Numbered from the stretch's first letter, positions 47,523-58,923 are shown. The stretch is DNA of 64,000 nucleotides from an uncultured Pseudomonadota bacterium (GCA_903861005.1 CAIOSP010000064.1:1-64000); one strand, 5' to 3'. The notes: generated by a model from the sequence alone, not told the origin. Translations and numbers: made by a program.

Positions 47523-50093
47523 ATGCTCGGTTGGTTGAGCCTGGTCGGTTTTGCGCTCGCTGCGCCTCCGGATCACGCGCCGACAGGCGCCTCGTTCGGC
47601 ACCGCCAGCGCGGGCAGCGCCATCACGCGGCTGGTCGTGTCCAAGGACAAGCTGCTGGTCGCGGGCGTGTCGGACGCGGGCGGTCTGCTGCCTGCGCGCA
47701 AGGGCCAGGTGATCCTGGTGGACGCCAGCACTTGGACCGTCGGCGAGACCTCGTTCGGCACGGACGAGTGCTACGCGCTTTCGGTGGCGGTCGCGCCGCG
47801 CGCCGCCGGTGGTGACTGGGTCTGGATCGGTTGCCAGGACGGCACCATCGAGACCTGGCTCTGGAAGAGCGGCACGTTCGCCGCCTACAAGGGCACGGGC
47901 ACCAAGGCCCAGGTGTTCGACCTGGCGTCTCTGACCGACGGCACCAGCGCTCGCAGCGTGATCGGCCTGTGGCCCGGCGCAACCAGCGACGTGCTCTACG
48001 CGCTCGATGACGGCGACGGCTCGCAGGACACCTACGCGCACAAGCTGTTCGTGACGGACGGCGAGCTGACCGAGGACACGACCTACACGCCGTCGGGCAT
48101 CTTTGGCGACGCCGATCCGATCGACGCGGTGCTGCGCCCCGGGCTGCTTAGCGACGATCCTGGCCAGGTCGTGGTCGCGCACGGCGGGTCCAACTTCGCG
48201 ATCTGGACGCTGTCGTCCGGGTTTGTCCAGCGCTCGCAGCTGTCCCTGCTCGCGCTCGACCCCACAGATCTGGCGCCGCATGAGCTGTCTGGCGCCTACG
48301 TCGCCGAGCGCGCCAACGACCGGATCTCGCGCTGGGACGGAACCACCTCGCCGAACTCCGTCGTCGTGCTCCGCGCCACCGGCCTGAACGCGCCGCGCTC
48401 GATCGTCTCGGTGACCGACTCGACGACGTCCGTCGTGTCGCACCTGGTGGCGGACGGCGACGGCAGCGGCAACCACCGGATCCAGGTGTTCGCCGACGTG
48501 ACCGCCGAGCCGACCAGCGAGTTCAGCCTCGACTTCGTCACCGCCGACATGGTGTCAGGCCTCGACGGCTACGTGTTCGCCGGGACCGAAGGCGGCACCA
48601 TCCGCGTGCTGACGCGGGGGCCGTGGGTCGACAAGGTCAAGCTGTCCAAGAGCTCTGCCGTGTCCGGCGACTCGGTCGACTTGACCTTCAAGTCCGACAC
48701 CGATGGCAGCTACAACGTCGTACAGGACGGCACCTACAGCGGCGGCGGCACCACGCTGTCGTCGGGCGACATCACGGCGAGCGGCAGCGGCGCGGCCAGC
48801 TTCACGGTGGACTCCACGTGGACCGAAGGCGACCACTCTGTCTGGGTGCGTGTGACGGACGGCGGCGGTGACGTGGGCTACGCCCGCGCCGTGCTGACCA
48901 TCGACAACCCGCCGACCGGCGTGCAGCTGCGCAACGCGAACGTCGGGTTCATCAACCGCGGCATCGTCCTGAACTTCGATGCGCTCACCGCGTCGGACAC
49001 AACAGGCTACGATGTGTACATCTCGCGCGACCCGTTCACCGACGCGGAGTATCCGGACGGCACTGGGCCCACGGGCGTCGTCGACGGCGTCACGTCTCCC
49101 ATCTCGGTCGACCAGCCCACGGACTCCAGCACCGTGACGGTCACGATCCCCAAGCTGGTCAACGATACGACCTACTATGTCGCGGTTCGCGGCAAGGATT
49201 CCAAGAGGTCCGGCCCCATGAGCAATGTGGTTTCCGAGACGCCCCGCGCCACGCTCTCCGCGTCTGACGTGACTGGCGAGGTTGGCGGTCCCCCCGCGTG
49301 GTGCGCCACCGGCCCCACGGGCCTGCTTGGCGGTATTGGCGTGCTGGGCGCGGTCGCCCTGATGCGCCGTCGTCGTGGCGCTCTCGCCGCGCTCGCGGTC
49401 GCGGCCCTGACCACCTCGTCCGTCGCGCGCGCGCAGGACGCCGAGGACGACGGAGGCCCGCCGTCCACGCGCCCTCGTGGCCTGAGCCGCTTTGATCGCG
49501 ACGTGACGTCCGCCTGGGGTAACTTCACGTTCGACGGTGGCAGCTACGCCTACAAGGACGCGACGATCCAGAGCATCTACGGCCAGCGTGGCGTGGACTT
49601 CCGGGTGTCGGCCGGCGTCCAGCTGTTCCGCTACGCCGAAGTCAACGTCGGCGTCGGCCTGATCACCAAGAAGGGCTTCACGGTGGACTCCACCGGCCAG
49701 ACGTCGGCCGAGTACACCCGCCTGCAGATGGCGCCGTTCTCGCTCGACGCTCGCCTGCGGCTCCACGTGATCGACGAGCAGCCCGTCGTGCCGTTCGGCG
49801 GTGTGGGCGTGGACTGGGTCTTTTGGCGTGAGACCCCGCTCGACGCGGACAAGGTGCCGGTGGCCGCGGGGCGCATTGTCGGCTCCAAGCTCGGCTGGCA
49901 CTGGGACGCGGGCGTGAACATCCTCCTCGACACCTTCGCGCCCAACCGCGCGAGCGAGCTCGAGGCCCGCTCCGGCATCAACGACACCTGGCTGACCATC
50001 CAGTACCGTCGACAGATCGTTGGCAAGACCGGCGACGCCGGGCTGGATCTGGACGGCTGGACGCTGTCCGGCGGCCTGAAGATCGACTTCTAG
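47523..50093 (+). CDS. Beta-propeller/FN3-like protein fused through a MYXO-CTERM-like helix to an outer-membrane beta-barrel
   Basis: 856 residues from ATG 47523 (GGTGGGG upstream; GTG 47511 also possible) with a Sec signal peptide (WLSLVGFALAA). Residues 20-360 look like a beta-propeller (repeats with DGSQDTYAHKLF, DRISRWDG). Residues 370-575 hold an Ig-like and a fibronectin-III-like domain. At about 590-618 the sequence PPAWCATGPTGLLGG, a hydrophobic helix and MRRRRG form a MYXO-CTERM-like tail, but the frame continues. A second export-like segment ending ARAQD leads into a roughly 200-residue beta-barrel (VNVGVGLITKKGF, WTLSGGLKIDF) ending in Phe as outer-membrane proteins do. Possibly two proteins made as one precursor. 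The stop TAG shares CTAG with the convergent truA stop. Confidence 0.8.
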   Translation: MLGWLSLVGFALAAPPDHAPTGASFGTASAGSAITRLVVSKDKLLVAGVSDAGGLLPARKGQVILVDASTWTVGETSFGTDECYALSVAVAPRAAGGDWVWIGCQDGTIETWLWKSGTFAAYKGTGTKAQVFDLASLTDGTSARSVIGLWPGATSDVLYALDDGDGSQDTYAHKLFVTDGELTEDTTYTPSGIFGDADPIDAVLRPGLLSDDPGQVVVAHGGSNFAIWTLSSGFVQRSQLSLLALDPTDLAPHELSGAYVAERANDRISRWDGTTSPNSVVVLRATGLNAPRSIVSVTDSTTSVVSHLVADGDGSGNHRIQVFADVTAEPTSEFSLDFVTADMVSGLDGYVFAGTEGGTIRVLTRGPWVDKVKLSKSSAVSGDSVDLTFKSDTDGSYNVVQDGTYSGGGTTLSSGDITASGSGAASFTVDSTWTEGDHSVWVRVTDGGGDVGYARAVLTIDNPPTGVQLRNANVGFINRGIVLNFDALTASDTTGYDVYISRDPFTDAEYPDGTGPTGVVDGVTSPISVDQPTDSSTVTVTIPKLVNDTTYYVAVRGKDSKRSGPMSNVVSETPRATLSASDVTGEVGGPPAWCATGPTGLLGGIGVLGAVALMRRRRGALAALAVAALTTSSVARAQDAEDDGGPPSTRPRGLSRFDRDVTSAWGNFTFDGGSYAYKDATIQSIYGQRGVDFRVSAGVQLFRYAEVNVGVGLITKKGFTVDSTGQTSAEYTRLQMAPFSLDARLRLHVIDEQPVVPFGGVGVDWVFWRETPLDADKVPVAAGRIVGSKLGWHWDAGVNILLDTFAPNRASELEARSGINDTWLTIQYRRQIVGKTGDAGLDLDGWTLSGGLKIDF

Positions 50094-50863
50094 TCGTCCT
50101 GCTCGTCGTCAGACGGGGCTTCGCCGCCGACGTATTCGACGTAGACCAGCGTCAGCCCCTGGGGCGGCGCGGTCTTGCCCAGGTGCTTGCGGTCGGCGGC
50201 GGACAGGATGCGCTGAAACCCGGCGACGTCGATCTTGCGTGTGCCGACGCTGTAGAGCGTGCCTGCGAGGATCCGCACCATGTGGCGCAGGAACCCGTTG
50301 CCGACGATCTCGAAGTACACGAGGTCGCCCTCGCGGCGGACGCGCGCGTCCTCGACCGTGCGAATGGGGTGGGTGCTCGCGCAGCCCGCCGCGCGGAACG
50401 ACGCGAAGTCGTGTCGACCGATCACGAGCCTGGCGGCCTCGTGCATGCGCTCCACGTCCAGCGTGTGGCCGAGGTGCCACACCCGGTCGGCGAGCATCGG
50501 GCTGCGCGCAGGGCGCTCCAGGAACGTGTAGCGGTAGAGCTTGCGACGGGCCTGACGGCGCGGGTCGAAGTCTGGATCCACCACGTCCGCAGCCAGGCAC
50601 GCGACGTCCGGCGGGAGGAGGGAGTTGAGGCCCTTCATCACGGCGCGCTCGGTCCGCTCCGCCGTCGTGTCGAAGGCCGCAACCTGGCCAAGCGCGTGCA
50701 CGCCGGCGTCCGTGCGACCGGATCCAGCGACGTGTGTCTCGTGGCCGAGCAGCTCAGCGAGCGCGGCCTGGAGCACGCCCTGCACAGAGCGACCGTTCGG
50801 CTGGACCTGCCAGCCGACGAACTCTGTCCCATGGTACTCGAGCACGAGACGAAAGCGCGTCAT
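50090..50863 (-). CDS. truA: tRNA pseudouridine synthase A
   Basis: 257 residues from ATG 50863. Makes pseudouridine at positions 38-40 of tRNA anticodon arms. Catalytic Asp in GRTDAGVHALGQV, RNA-binding start FRLVLEYHGTEFVGWQVQPN, KLYRYTFL, FLRHMVRILAGTL and the C-terminal PPQGLTLVYVEY. It has a short acidic tail (SDDEQDD). Its stop overlaps the convergent stop of the beta-barrel gene, so no terminator lies between them. Confidence 0.96.
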   Translation of the reverse strand: MTRFRLVLEYHGTEFVGWQVQPNGRSVQGVLQAALAELLGHETHVAGSGRTDAGVHALGQVAAFDTTAERTERAVMKGLNSLLPPDVACLAADVVDPDFDPRRQARRKLYRYTFLERPARSPMLADRVWHLGHTLDVERMHEAARLVIGRHDFASFRAAGCASTHPIRTVEDARVRREGDLVYFEIVGNGFLRHMVRILAGTLYSVGTRKIDVAGFQRILSAADRKHLGKTAPPQGLTLVYVEYVGGEAPSDDEQDD

Positions 50864-50936
50864 GCTCGGATCCTATGAGGCGGGGGCGCGCCACGCTGGG
50901 AGACCAGCCGGCGTGCGCGTGACCGCGAGGACGAGA

Positions 50937-51248
50937 TCAGTCTTCTTCGACGATCTCTTCTTCGCCGCCATCTTCCTCGGGCTCTTCCTCGTCGACCATG
51001 TCGTCGTCGAGTTCGTCGTCCTCACCCAGCTCGTCCGGGTCGAACGAGGAGTCGGACAGGTTCTCGTCGTCCTCGTCGTCCACGCGGCTCTTGCCGGACA
51101 GCAGCGACTTGATGTCACGGACGGGCGCCAGGCTCTGGTCCGCGCCGCACTCAGGGCAGTTGGGCTGCGGGCGGTTCAGGTCGTAGAACTTGGTCCCGCA
51201 CTGGAAACACGCGTAGCGGTTACCGAGCTTCGCCTTGTCGTAATTCAC
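50937..51248 (-). CDS. FYDLN-type acidic zinc-ribbon protein
   Basis: 103 residues from GTG 51248 (GAGG upstream). The N-terminus is a zinc ribbon with the signature GTKFYDLNRPQPNCPECG; the rest is a highly acidic Asp/Glu tail (about 45% acidic). This is the TIGR02300/FYDLN_acid family, widespread in alpha- and deltaproteobacterial genomes and of unknown function. It lies 73 bases upstream of truA in the same direction and divergent from the sialidase-fold lipoprotein. Confidence 0.88.
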   Translation of the reverse strand: MNYDKAKLGNRYACFQCGTKFYDLNRPQPNCPECGADQSLAPVRDIKSLLSGKSRVDDEDDENLSDSSFDPDELGEDDELDDDMVDEEEPEEDGGEEEIVEED

Positions 51249-51369
51249 GCGGACCTCAAGTGGTGTAGAAGGGCGGGGCCACCTAGCCCATGCGCCAACG
51301 GTGCGTCAAGCCTGCGGGCGGACGCGAAGTCGGATATTATGGACGGCCTGTTGGCTTGGAGTCGCTAAG

Positions 51370-52836
51370 ATGCGTCGTCATCTCCTTCCGTTCGTCACCG
51401 TCCTCGCGTACGCCTGCACCAACGGGGGCGCGGTCCCGAGCGACTTCAACTTCGACCAGCAGGTCGACGACGAGGCGGAGAACAACCAAGTCAGCAGCTC
51501 CAACGTCAAGATGTGCGTCGGCGGCGCCAACGTCTACCTGATGTGGATCGACAACCGGAACAACTTCAAGGACGTCTGGTTCAACTCGTCCTCCGACGGC
51601 GGCGCCACCTGGTCGGGCGCCACCCGTGTCAAGCAGGGCTCGGGCGACGCCAGCGGCCTGTCGCTGGCTTGCACCGGCGACCACGTGTTCGCCGCCTGGG
51701 AAGACACCCGCGACTCTGACTCGGCCTACCCGAACATCTACGTCAACTTCTCCAACGACGCCGGCCGCACTTGGCAGGAACAGGACCAGCGGATCGATAA
51801 CGACCCCGAGGGTCGCTACATCTCCCTGGCGCCGCAGATCGCCATCTTCCAGGGCTCGGTGCACGTCGTGTGGTTCGACCAGATCAACGGCGCGCCCGAG
51901 ATCTTCATCGCCACCTCGTCCAACGCGGGCCGCAATTTCGGCGACCCCATGCAGGTCAGCGGCGATCCCGAGAACCCGGGCGAGTACTGGTCCGGCAACC
52001 CGCGCGTCGCCATGGACGACAAGGGCCGCACGCACATCGCGTGGGAGACCACCAAGAGCGGCACGCAGGAGATCTTCTATTCCCGCGTGAACGAGACCGG
52101 CGACAACTTCACGCCGGCGCAGCGCGTGAACCTGGGCGAGAAGCCCGGCAAGTTCTTCGCGTTCGCCCCGTCCATGGGCGTCAGCGGCGACAACGTCTAC
52201 CTCGCGTGGCACGACACCCGCGGCGGCGACGGCCTCGACATGTTCTACAACTACTCGGCGAACGGCGGCGGGGACTGGCTCCAGGCGGCGGTCCGTCTTG
52301 AGTCCGACGCCCCCGGCTCCCACGAGAGCCGCGACGCCTCCATCGAGGTGGTGGACGACGTGGCCCACATGGTGTGGGAGGACAACGTCAACGGCGGCTA
52401 CGACATCCTGTACCGCACCGCCAAGGCCGGCGTGCTGGGTGACGCCGAGATCCGCCTGGACGGCGGCGACTCGCCCGGCACCGGCAACTCGGTCCACCCC
52501 AAGATCACCTCCAAGGGTGACCTGATGATCACGGCCTGGGAAGACCTCCGCTCCGGCGGGGACAGCGGCCGTAACGACCTGTTCTACAACTTCAACTCCT
52601 CGGCGGATCCGGCTCGTCCCTGGGACAAGAACCGCGATTACCGCCTGAGCAGCGTGCAAGCGGGCTCGTCGTTCACCAAGGACCTCAACGTCGGCACCGA
52701 CGGCGAGCTGGTCTACACGGCGTGGCTGGACTTCCGCGGCGGTGAGGAAGACGGAGACGTCTACTTTGCCGCTGTGGTCCCCGGCGAGGCCATCAGCACC
52801 GCCGAAGACGCGGTCGCCGCCGGCCTCACCAAGTAG
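51370..52836 (+). CDS. Sialidase-fold (BNR repeat) lipoprotein
   Basis: 488 residues from ATG 51370 (GGAG 8 bases upstream). An export signal ends AYAC, so it is probably a lipoprotein. The rest is a six-bladed beta-propeller with Asp-box-like repeats: SSSDGGATWSG, FSNDAGRTWQE, SSNAGRNFGD, ETGDNFTP and SANGGGDWLQ, alternating with VYLMWIDNR/VYLAWHDTR/VFAAWEDTR strands. Catalytic residues of true sialidases (Arg triad, Tyr/Glu) are not evident, so it is more likely a binding or surface protein. It stands alone before the rplM promoter. Confidence 0.8.
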   Translation: MRRHLLPFVTVLAYACTNGGAVPSDFNFDQQVDDEAENNQVSSSNVKMCVGGANVYLMWIDNRNNFKDVWFNSSSDGGATWSGATRVKQGSGDASGLSLACTGDHVFAAWEDTRDSDSAYPNIYVNFSNDAGRTWQEQDQRIDNDPEGRYISLAPQIAIFQGSVHVVWFDQINGAPEIFIATSSNAGRNFGDPMQVSGDPENPGEYWSGNPRVAMDDKGRTHIAWETTKSGTQEIFYSRVNETGDNFTPAQRVNLGEKPGKFFAFAPSMGVSGDNVYLAWHDTRGGDGLDMFYNYSANGGGDWLQAAVRLESDAPGSHESRDASIEVVDDVAHMVWEDNVNGGYDILYRTAKAGVLGDAEIRLDGGDSPGTGNSVHPKITSKGDLMITAWEDLRSGGDSGRNDLFYNFNSSADPARPWDKNRDYRLSSVQAGSSFTKDLNVGTDGELVYTAWLDFRGGEEDGDVYFAAVVPGEAISTAEDAVAAGLTK

Positions 52837-52852
52837 CCCTGGTCGGATCGGC

Positions 52853-52881
52853 TTGACAGCCGACGCACGACCGCATAAACC
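52853..52881 (+). promoter_or_regulatory. Predicted rplM-rpsI promoter
   Basis: A consensus TTGACA (52853-52858), 17 bases, then TAAACC (52876-52881); it is 58 bases before rplM. Best match to a housekeeping promoter in the window. Confidence 0.6.
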
Positions 52882-52938
52882 GGCGGGGCTTTCTGGGAGC
52901 TCGCGCTCCCAACCCGCATCGTTTCACGAGTGGAATGC

Positions 52939-53376
52939 ATGAACACCACCTTCTCCCCTAAGGCCGCTGACGTCGACGAAAAGTGGTTCGTCGTTGACGC
53001 TTCGGACTACAATCTCGGCCGTCTGGCCACCCGCGTCGCCACGGTGCTCCGCGGCAAGCACAAGGTCACCTTCGCGCCCCACGTGGACGGCGGTGACTTC
53101 GTGATCGTGGTCAATGCCAGCCATGTCAACCTGACGGGCAACAAGCTCGATCGCAAGCACTACTACAACTACTCGGGCTACCCGGGCGGTCTGAAGTCGG
53201 TGGATGCGCGCACGCTTCGTGCGGAGAACCCCGAGCGCGTCATCATGGACGCGGTCAAGGGCATGCTCCCCAAGAACCGTCTCGCTCGCCAGATCATCAA
53301 GAAGCTGAAGGTGTACGGCGGGGCGGATCATCCCCACGCCGCGCAGAACCCTCAGCCCATCCCCGCGCACGTCTGA
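52939..53376 (+). CDS. rplM: 50S ribosomal protein L13
   Basis: 145 residues from ATG 52939; a GTG three codons upstream is possible. An early-assembly protein of the 50S subunit. Marks: [56 protein letters not shown] and [11 protein letters not shown]. It is followed after 11 bases by rpsI, the universal bacterial pair. Confidence 0.98.
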   Translation: MNTTFSPKAADVDEKWFVVDASDYNLGRLATRVATVLRGKHKVTFAPHVDGGDFVIVVNASHVNLTGNKLDRKHYYNYSGYPGGLKSVDARTLRAENPERVIMDAVKGMLPKNRLARQIIKKLKVYGGADHPHAAQNPQPIPAHV

Positions 53377-53387
53377 GGCCCACACAC

Positions 53388-53786
53388 ATGGCTCGCACCC
53401 CGACTCAGTACCAGGGCACCGGTCGCCGCAAGACCTCCACGGCCCGCGTTATCCTTCGCCCGGGCAATGGCACCATCATCGCCAACGGCCGCGCCCTTGA
53501 GGAGTACCTCCCCCGGGAAGTCCTCCGCATGGACCTCCGTCGCCCGCTCGAGATCTGCGAAGTGCAGGAGCAGTTCGACGTCCATGTGAACGTGAACGGC
53601 GGCGGCATGTCCGGTCAGGCCGGCGCGATGCGCCTCGGCATCGCCCGCGCGCTGCTGCTGGTGAACCCCGAGTTCCGCGCCCGCATGAAGCCCATGGGCC
53701 TGTTGACCCGTGACGCCCGCGAAGTTGAGCGCAAGAAGTACGGCAAGGCCGGCGCCCGCCGCAGCTTCCAGTTCAGCAAGCGCTAA
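53388..53786 (+). CDS. rpsI: 30S ribosomal protein S9
   Basis: 132 residues. The tail, ending in [14 protein letters not shown], reaches into the P site and contacts the initiator tRNA. The N-terminal [12 protein letters not shown] and the central [24 protein letters not shown] are typical. The ATG is preceded by a gap of 11 bases from rplM. Two tandem terminators follow. Confidence 0.98.
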   Translation: MARTPTQYQGTGRRKTSTARVILRPGNGTIIANGRALEEYLPREVLRMDLRRPLEICEVQEQFDVHVNVNGGGMSGQAGAMRLGIARALLLVNPEFRARMKPMGLLTRDAREVERKKYGKAGARRSFQFSKR

Positions 53787-53838
53787 GCGCTGGCCGTCCG
53801 GTCGAGCCGACGCGAGTCGCTCGTCCACTGGGCAGACA

Positions 53839-53869
53839 AGCCGCTCCCCCGAAAGGGTGGGCGGCTTTT
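53839..53869 (+). terminator. First terminator after rpsI
   Basis: AGCCGC (53839-53844) pairs with GCGGCT (53861-53866), with an inner C-run/G-run stem and a GAAA loop, followed by TTTT. 53 bases past the rpsI stop. Confidence 0.85.
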
Positions 53870-53886
53870 CCGCTTTCTAGCCCCGA

Positions 53887-53917
53887 AGTCGCTCCCCCGA
53901 GAGGGTGGGCGGCTTTT
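53887..53917 (+). terminator. Second terminator after rpsI, near-identical copy
   Basis: 29 bases (53890-53918) repeat 53842-53870 with one change (A to G in the loop). The outer stem is weakened in this copy because GTCGC faces GCGGC. Also ends in TTTT. Confidence 0.75.
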
Positions 53918-54089
53918 CGTCCTTCTGGCCCTACGCGTCCGTGTTGGAGGTGCTCCGCGTGGAAGTTCGCCGTTGGATCCGCTGCGGATCGGTGCGGGCT
54001 GCAGAGAAGTGAAATACCCCCGCGACAGGGCAGGCGAGGCCAAGTTAGACCCGCCCGGGCCGGTGCACGCATCGTCCCCCACGCTCTGA

Positions 54090-55718
<1,629 letters not shown>

Positions 55719-55741
55719 GGGCGGGCGGCGCGCTCGGCCGC

Positions 55742-55800
55742 AAGCACGCGGAACGGGAAGAATTCGACATCCGCTTGCTTCCCGATCCGTTTTTGTGCTT
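55742..55800 (+). terminator. Extended imperfect hairpin after pyrG
   Basis: Three nested pairings: AAGCAC (55742-55747)/GTGCTT (55795-55800), CGGA (55749-55752)/TCCG (55786-55789) and CGGGAAG (55754-55760)/CTTCCCG (55778-55784). A T5 run lies inside the 3' arm at 55790-55794, so the inner stem plus T-run can act as an intrinsic terminator. Confidence 0.6.
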
Positions 55801-56008
55801 ACGTTCAAGGCGTGCGGTGCGAACGACCAACTCTCGACCTCCTCTCCGACGCCAGCGAAATGGCGCGACGGGCGGGTGTCGATCCCGGTCGTTCCAGGCG
55901 TGGTGGGCGTGCACTTTCGCGCGCCGTGTGCCTCCGCACCCTGGTGGGCCATTCCGACCCCTCGGGCCGACATGTCGACGCCGCCGTTGCGGCGTCAGAG
56001 GAGGCAGC

Positions 56009-56368
56009 GTGCACCTCGATGTGACCTTCCGTAATCTGCGTTCCCGTGATGAGGTCCGTCGTCGGGCCGAGGCCCTGTTCGAGAAGCTGGAGCGCTTCCT
56101 GGACCCGGCCGCCACGGCGCAGCTCGTCATCACCCATGAGCATGACTCGACCGTCACGGAGCTCACCGTGAACACGCATGGCGAGGTCCACCAGGTCCAG
56201 GAGGATGACGAGGATCTCCGCACCGCGCTCGACCGCGCCTTCCACCGCGTCGAGACCGGCCTGCGCCGCTCCAAGGAGCGCCGCATCGACCGCCAGCATG
56301 CCGGCGGCGCCAAGAGCGATGGCTTCGAGATCGGCGAGGACGGAGAGGTCAAGCCCGTCAGCGTGTAG
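56009..56368 (+). CDS. hpf: Ribosome hibernation promoting factor (HPF/RaiA family)
   Basis: 119 residues from GTG 56009 with GAGGAGG upstream; the open frame continues far upstream but without coding character. Beta-alpha-beta-beta-beta-alpha fold: HLDVTFRNLRSRDEVRRRAE, helix, LVITHEHDSTVTELTVNTHG, and the basic helix TGLRRSKERRIDRQ. It binds 70S ribosomes in stationary phase and silences them. The tail is short, so it is the short-type HPF/RaiA, not the long dimerising form. It is closed by a strong terminator. Confidence 0.8.
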   Translation: MHLDVTFRNLRSRDEVRRRAEALFEKLERFLDPAATAQLVITHEHDSTVTELTVNTHGEVHQVQEDDEDLRTALDRAFHRVETGLRRSKERRIDRQHAGGAKSDGFEIGEDGEVKPVSV

Positions 56369-56383
56369 CACCCGCAGATCAAG

Positions 56384-56432
56384 GCGCCCGGCCGGCGACG
56401 CTTCACGGCGTCACGGCCGGGCGCTTTCGTTT
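56384..56432 (+). terminator. Intrinsic terminator of hpf
   Basis: A perfect 11-bp stem GCGCCCGGCCG (56384-56394)/CGGCCGGGCGC (56414-56424), with a nested GACGC/GCGTC in the loop, followed by TTTCGTTT. Confidence 0.85.
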
Positions 56433-56439
56433 GTCGTGG

Positions 56440-56511
56440 AATTGCGGGCTGAGCGGCGCACCATTGGCTCCGTGGGTGAGCCCCGGATAGCTGGGCGCTC
56501 CGTCGGCAATT
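56440..56511 (+). promoter_or_regulatory. Structured metK leader with alternative hairpins
   Basis: AATTGC (56440-56445) can pair with GCAATT (56506-56511), enclosing two mutually exclusive hairpins: GGCTC (56466-56470)/GAGCC (56478-56482), or GAGCCCC (56478-56484) with GGG-C-GCTC (56493-56500). A riboswitch-like layout 35 bases before metK, but it matches no SAM-class consensus I can recognise. Confidence 0.35.
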
Positions 56512-56545
56512 GCGACGACTGAGCCCACCTCCGAGGACCCGCCCG

Positions 56546-57709
<1,164 letters not shown>

Positions 57710-57719
57710 GATTGGTGAC

Positions 57720-57748
57720 GGGGCTGTCCGCGTTCTGCGGCCAGCCCC
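57720..57748 (+). terminator. Hairpin after metK
   Basis: GGGGCTG (57720-57726)/CAGCCCC (57742-57748) with inner CCGC/GCGG, 10 bases past the metK stop; no T-run. Confidence 0.5.
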
Positions 57749-57776
57749 ACCGCTGCCGCCTCTGGGCCGCGTAGAA

Positions 57777-57818
57777 GCGCCGACTCGGTCATCGTGACCG
57801 GGTCGGCGTTCCTGCTTT
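57777..57818. terminator. Bidirectional terminator between metK and the MopE-type gene
   Basis: A 14-bp stem CGCCGACTCGGTCA (57778-57791)/TGACCGGGTCGGCG (57795-57808) with one G-U pair and a 3-base loop; T-rich TTCCTGCTTT follows on the plus strand. Lies between convergent genes and can serve both. Confidence 0.7.
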
Positions 57819-58923
57819 CTAGGCCGCCGCGCGCCGCCGACGGGCGAGCCAGGCGAGGCCCAGGCCGAGCCAGAGGGGAGAGCCGGGCGAGCTGTCACAG
57901 CCGCAGCCAGCGGGCTTGGCGGTGCCGGAGTCGGTGTCGTCGCCGCCGTCGGTGTCCTGCCCCGCCATGGTGATGACGTCGGTGTCGCCGGGCGCGTCCG
58001 TGTCGGTGCTGGCGACCGCGTCCACGCCGTCGCAGTCCTGGTCGATCCCGTCGCCCGCGATCTCGGACGCGCCGGGCCCGACGGTGGCGTCGGCGTCGTC
58101 GCAGTCGAGGGCGTTGTCGGCGGTGTAGGCCAGGCTACGGTCTCTGCACGACAGGTTGTTGTCGGCGACGACGGCAGGGGGGGGCTCCTCCAACCCCGGG
58201 GGCGCCGAACTTGTCGTCGTCCGCGTCGACGTAGCACAGGTCAACCCCGTCGCAGTCCTCGTCGATGCCGTCGCCGACGAAGGACGGGTCGCGATCGAAC
58301 TCGCTCGACTCCACGGGAAGATTCCGCAGCGGGGGATGCGTCCAGTCCTCCGTCGTGATCAGCGGGTGGATCGTCGCGTCGGTGTCCTTGCAGTCGGTGT
58401 TGAAGGGCGACCACGAGGTGTAGTCGACGTCCGGCGGGCACGCGCCTTGGACGGCGCCTGAGAAGGACACGCGGCCGAAACCGTCGTGGTCCTGGTCCAC
58501 GTACCAGATCGTGTCGGTCGGGATGCCGTCGTCGATTGCGCCGTTGCAGTCGTTGTCGACGCCGTCGCAGAACTCAGGAATACCGGGCCCGATCGCGCTG
58601 TTCGTGTCGTCGCAGTCGCCGCCAACGGTGACCCAGACGCCGGCGGATCCAAGCGATGGGAGGACGTCAGTCGGGCACGCGTCGACGTGCTCCGACGCGC
58701 TGCCGAACGTGTCCCCGTCGCGGTCGGCGTACCAGCGGACCTCCAGGTCGTCGATGACGCTGTTGCAGTCGTTGTCGATGTCGTCGCACAGCTCGGGCGC
58801 GCCCGGGTGGAGCGACGGGTCGTTGTCGTTGCAGTCGGCGGGCGCGTCGAACCCGTCGCTGTCCGCGTCCGCGAACGCCAGCTGGGGGAGGAGCATGATC
58901 AGCAGCGCAGCGACGGTTCGCAT
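57819..58923 (-). pseudogene. MopE-repeat protein with MYXO-CTERM tail, frameshifted in a G8 tract
   Basis: About 367 residues if joined. ATG 58923 has GAGG upstream and starts a signal peptide (MRTVAALLIMLLPQLAFA). Four or more MopE-type Cys/Asp repeats follow (DCNDNDPSLHPGAPELCDDI, DNDCNGAIDDG, DGIDEDCDGVDL). At the run of eight G (58177-58184; C8 in the gene) the frame is off by one; with seven the sequence continues AVVADNNLSCRD, another repeat (DCDDADATVGPGASEIAGDG), a Thr/Asp linker and AGCGCDSSPGSPLWLGLGLA followed by RRRR, a classic MYXO-CTERM tail (Cys motif, helix, Arg cluster) for myxosortase processing. As written, translation ends near 58135 without the tail. An assembly error or slippage-based switching are both possible. 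Confidence 0.8.

Noticed and set aside
53839-53918. Repeat pair considered as a short CRISPR-like array
   Set aside because: Only two copies, each a self-complementary terminator with a T-run; no cas genes.
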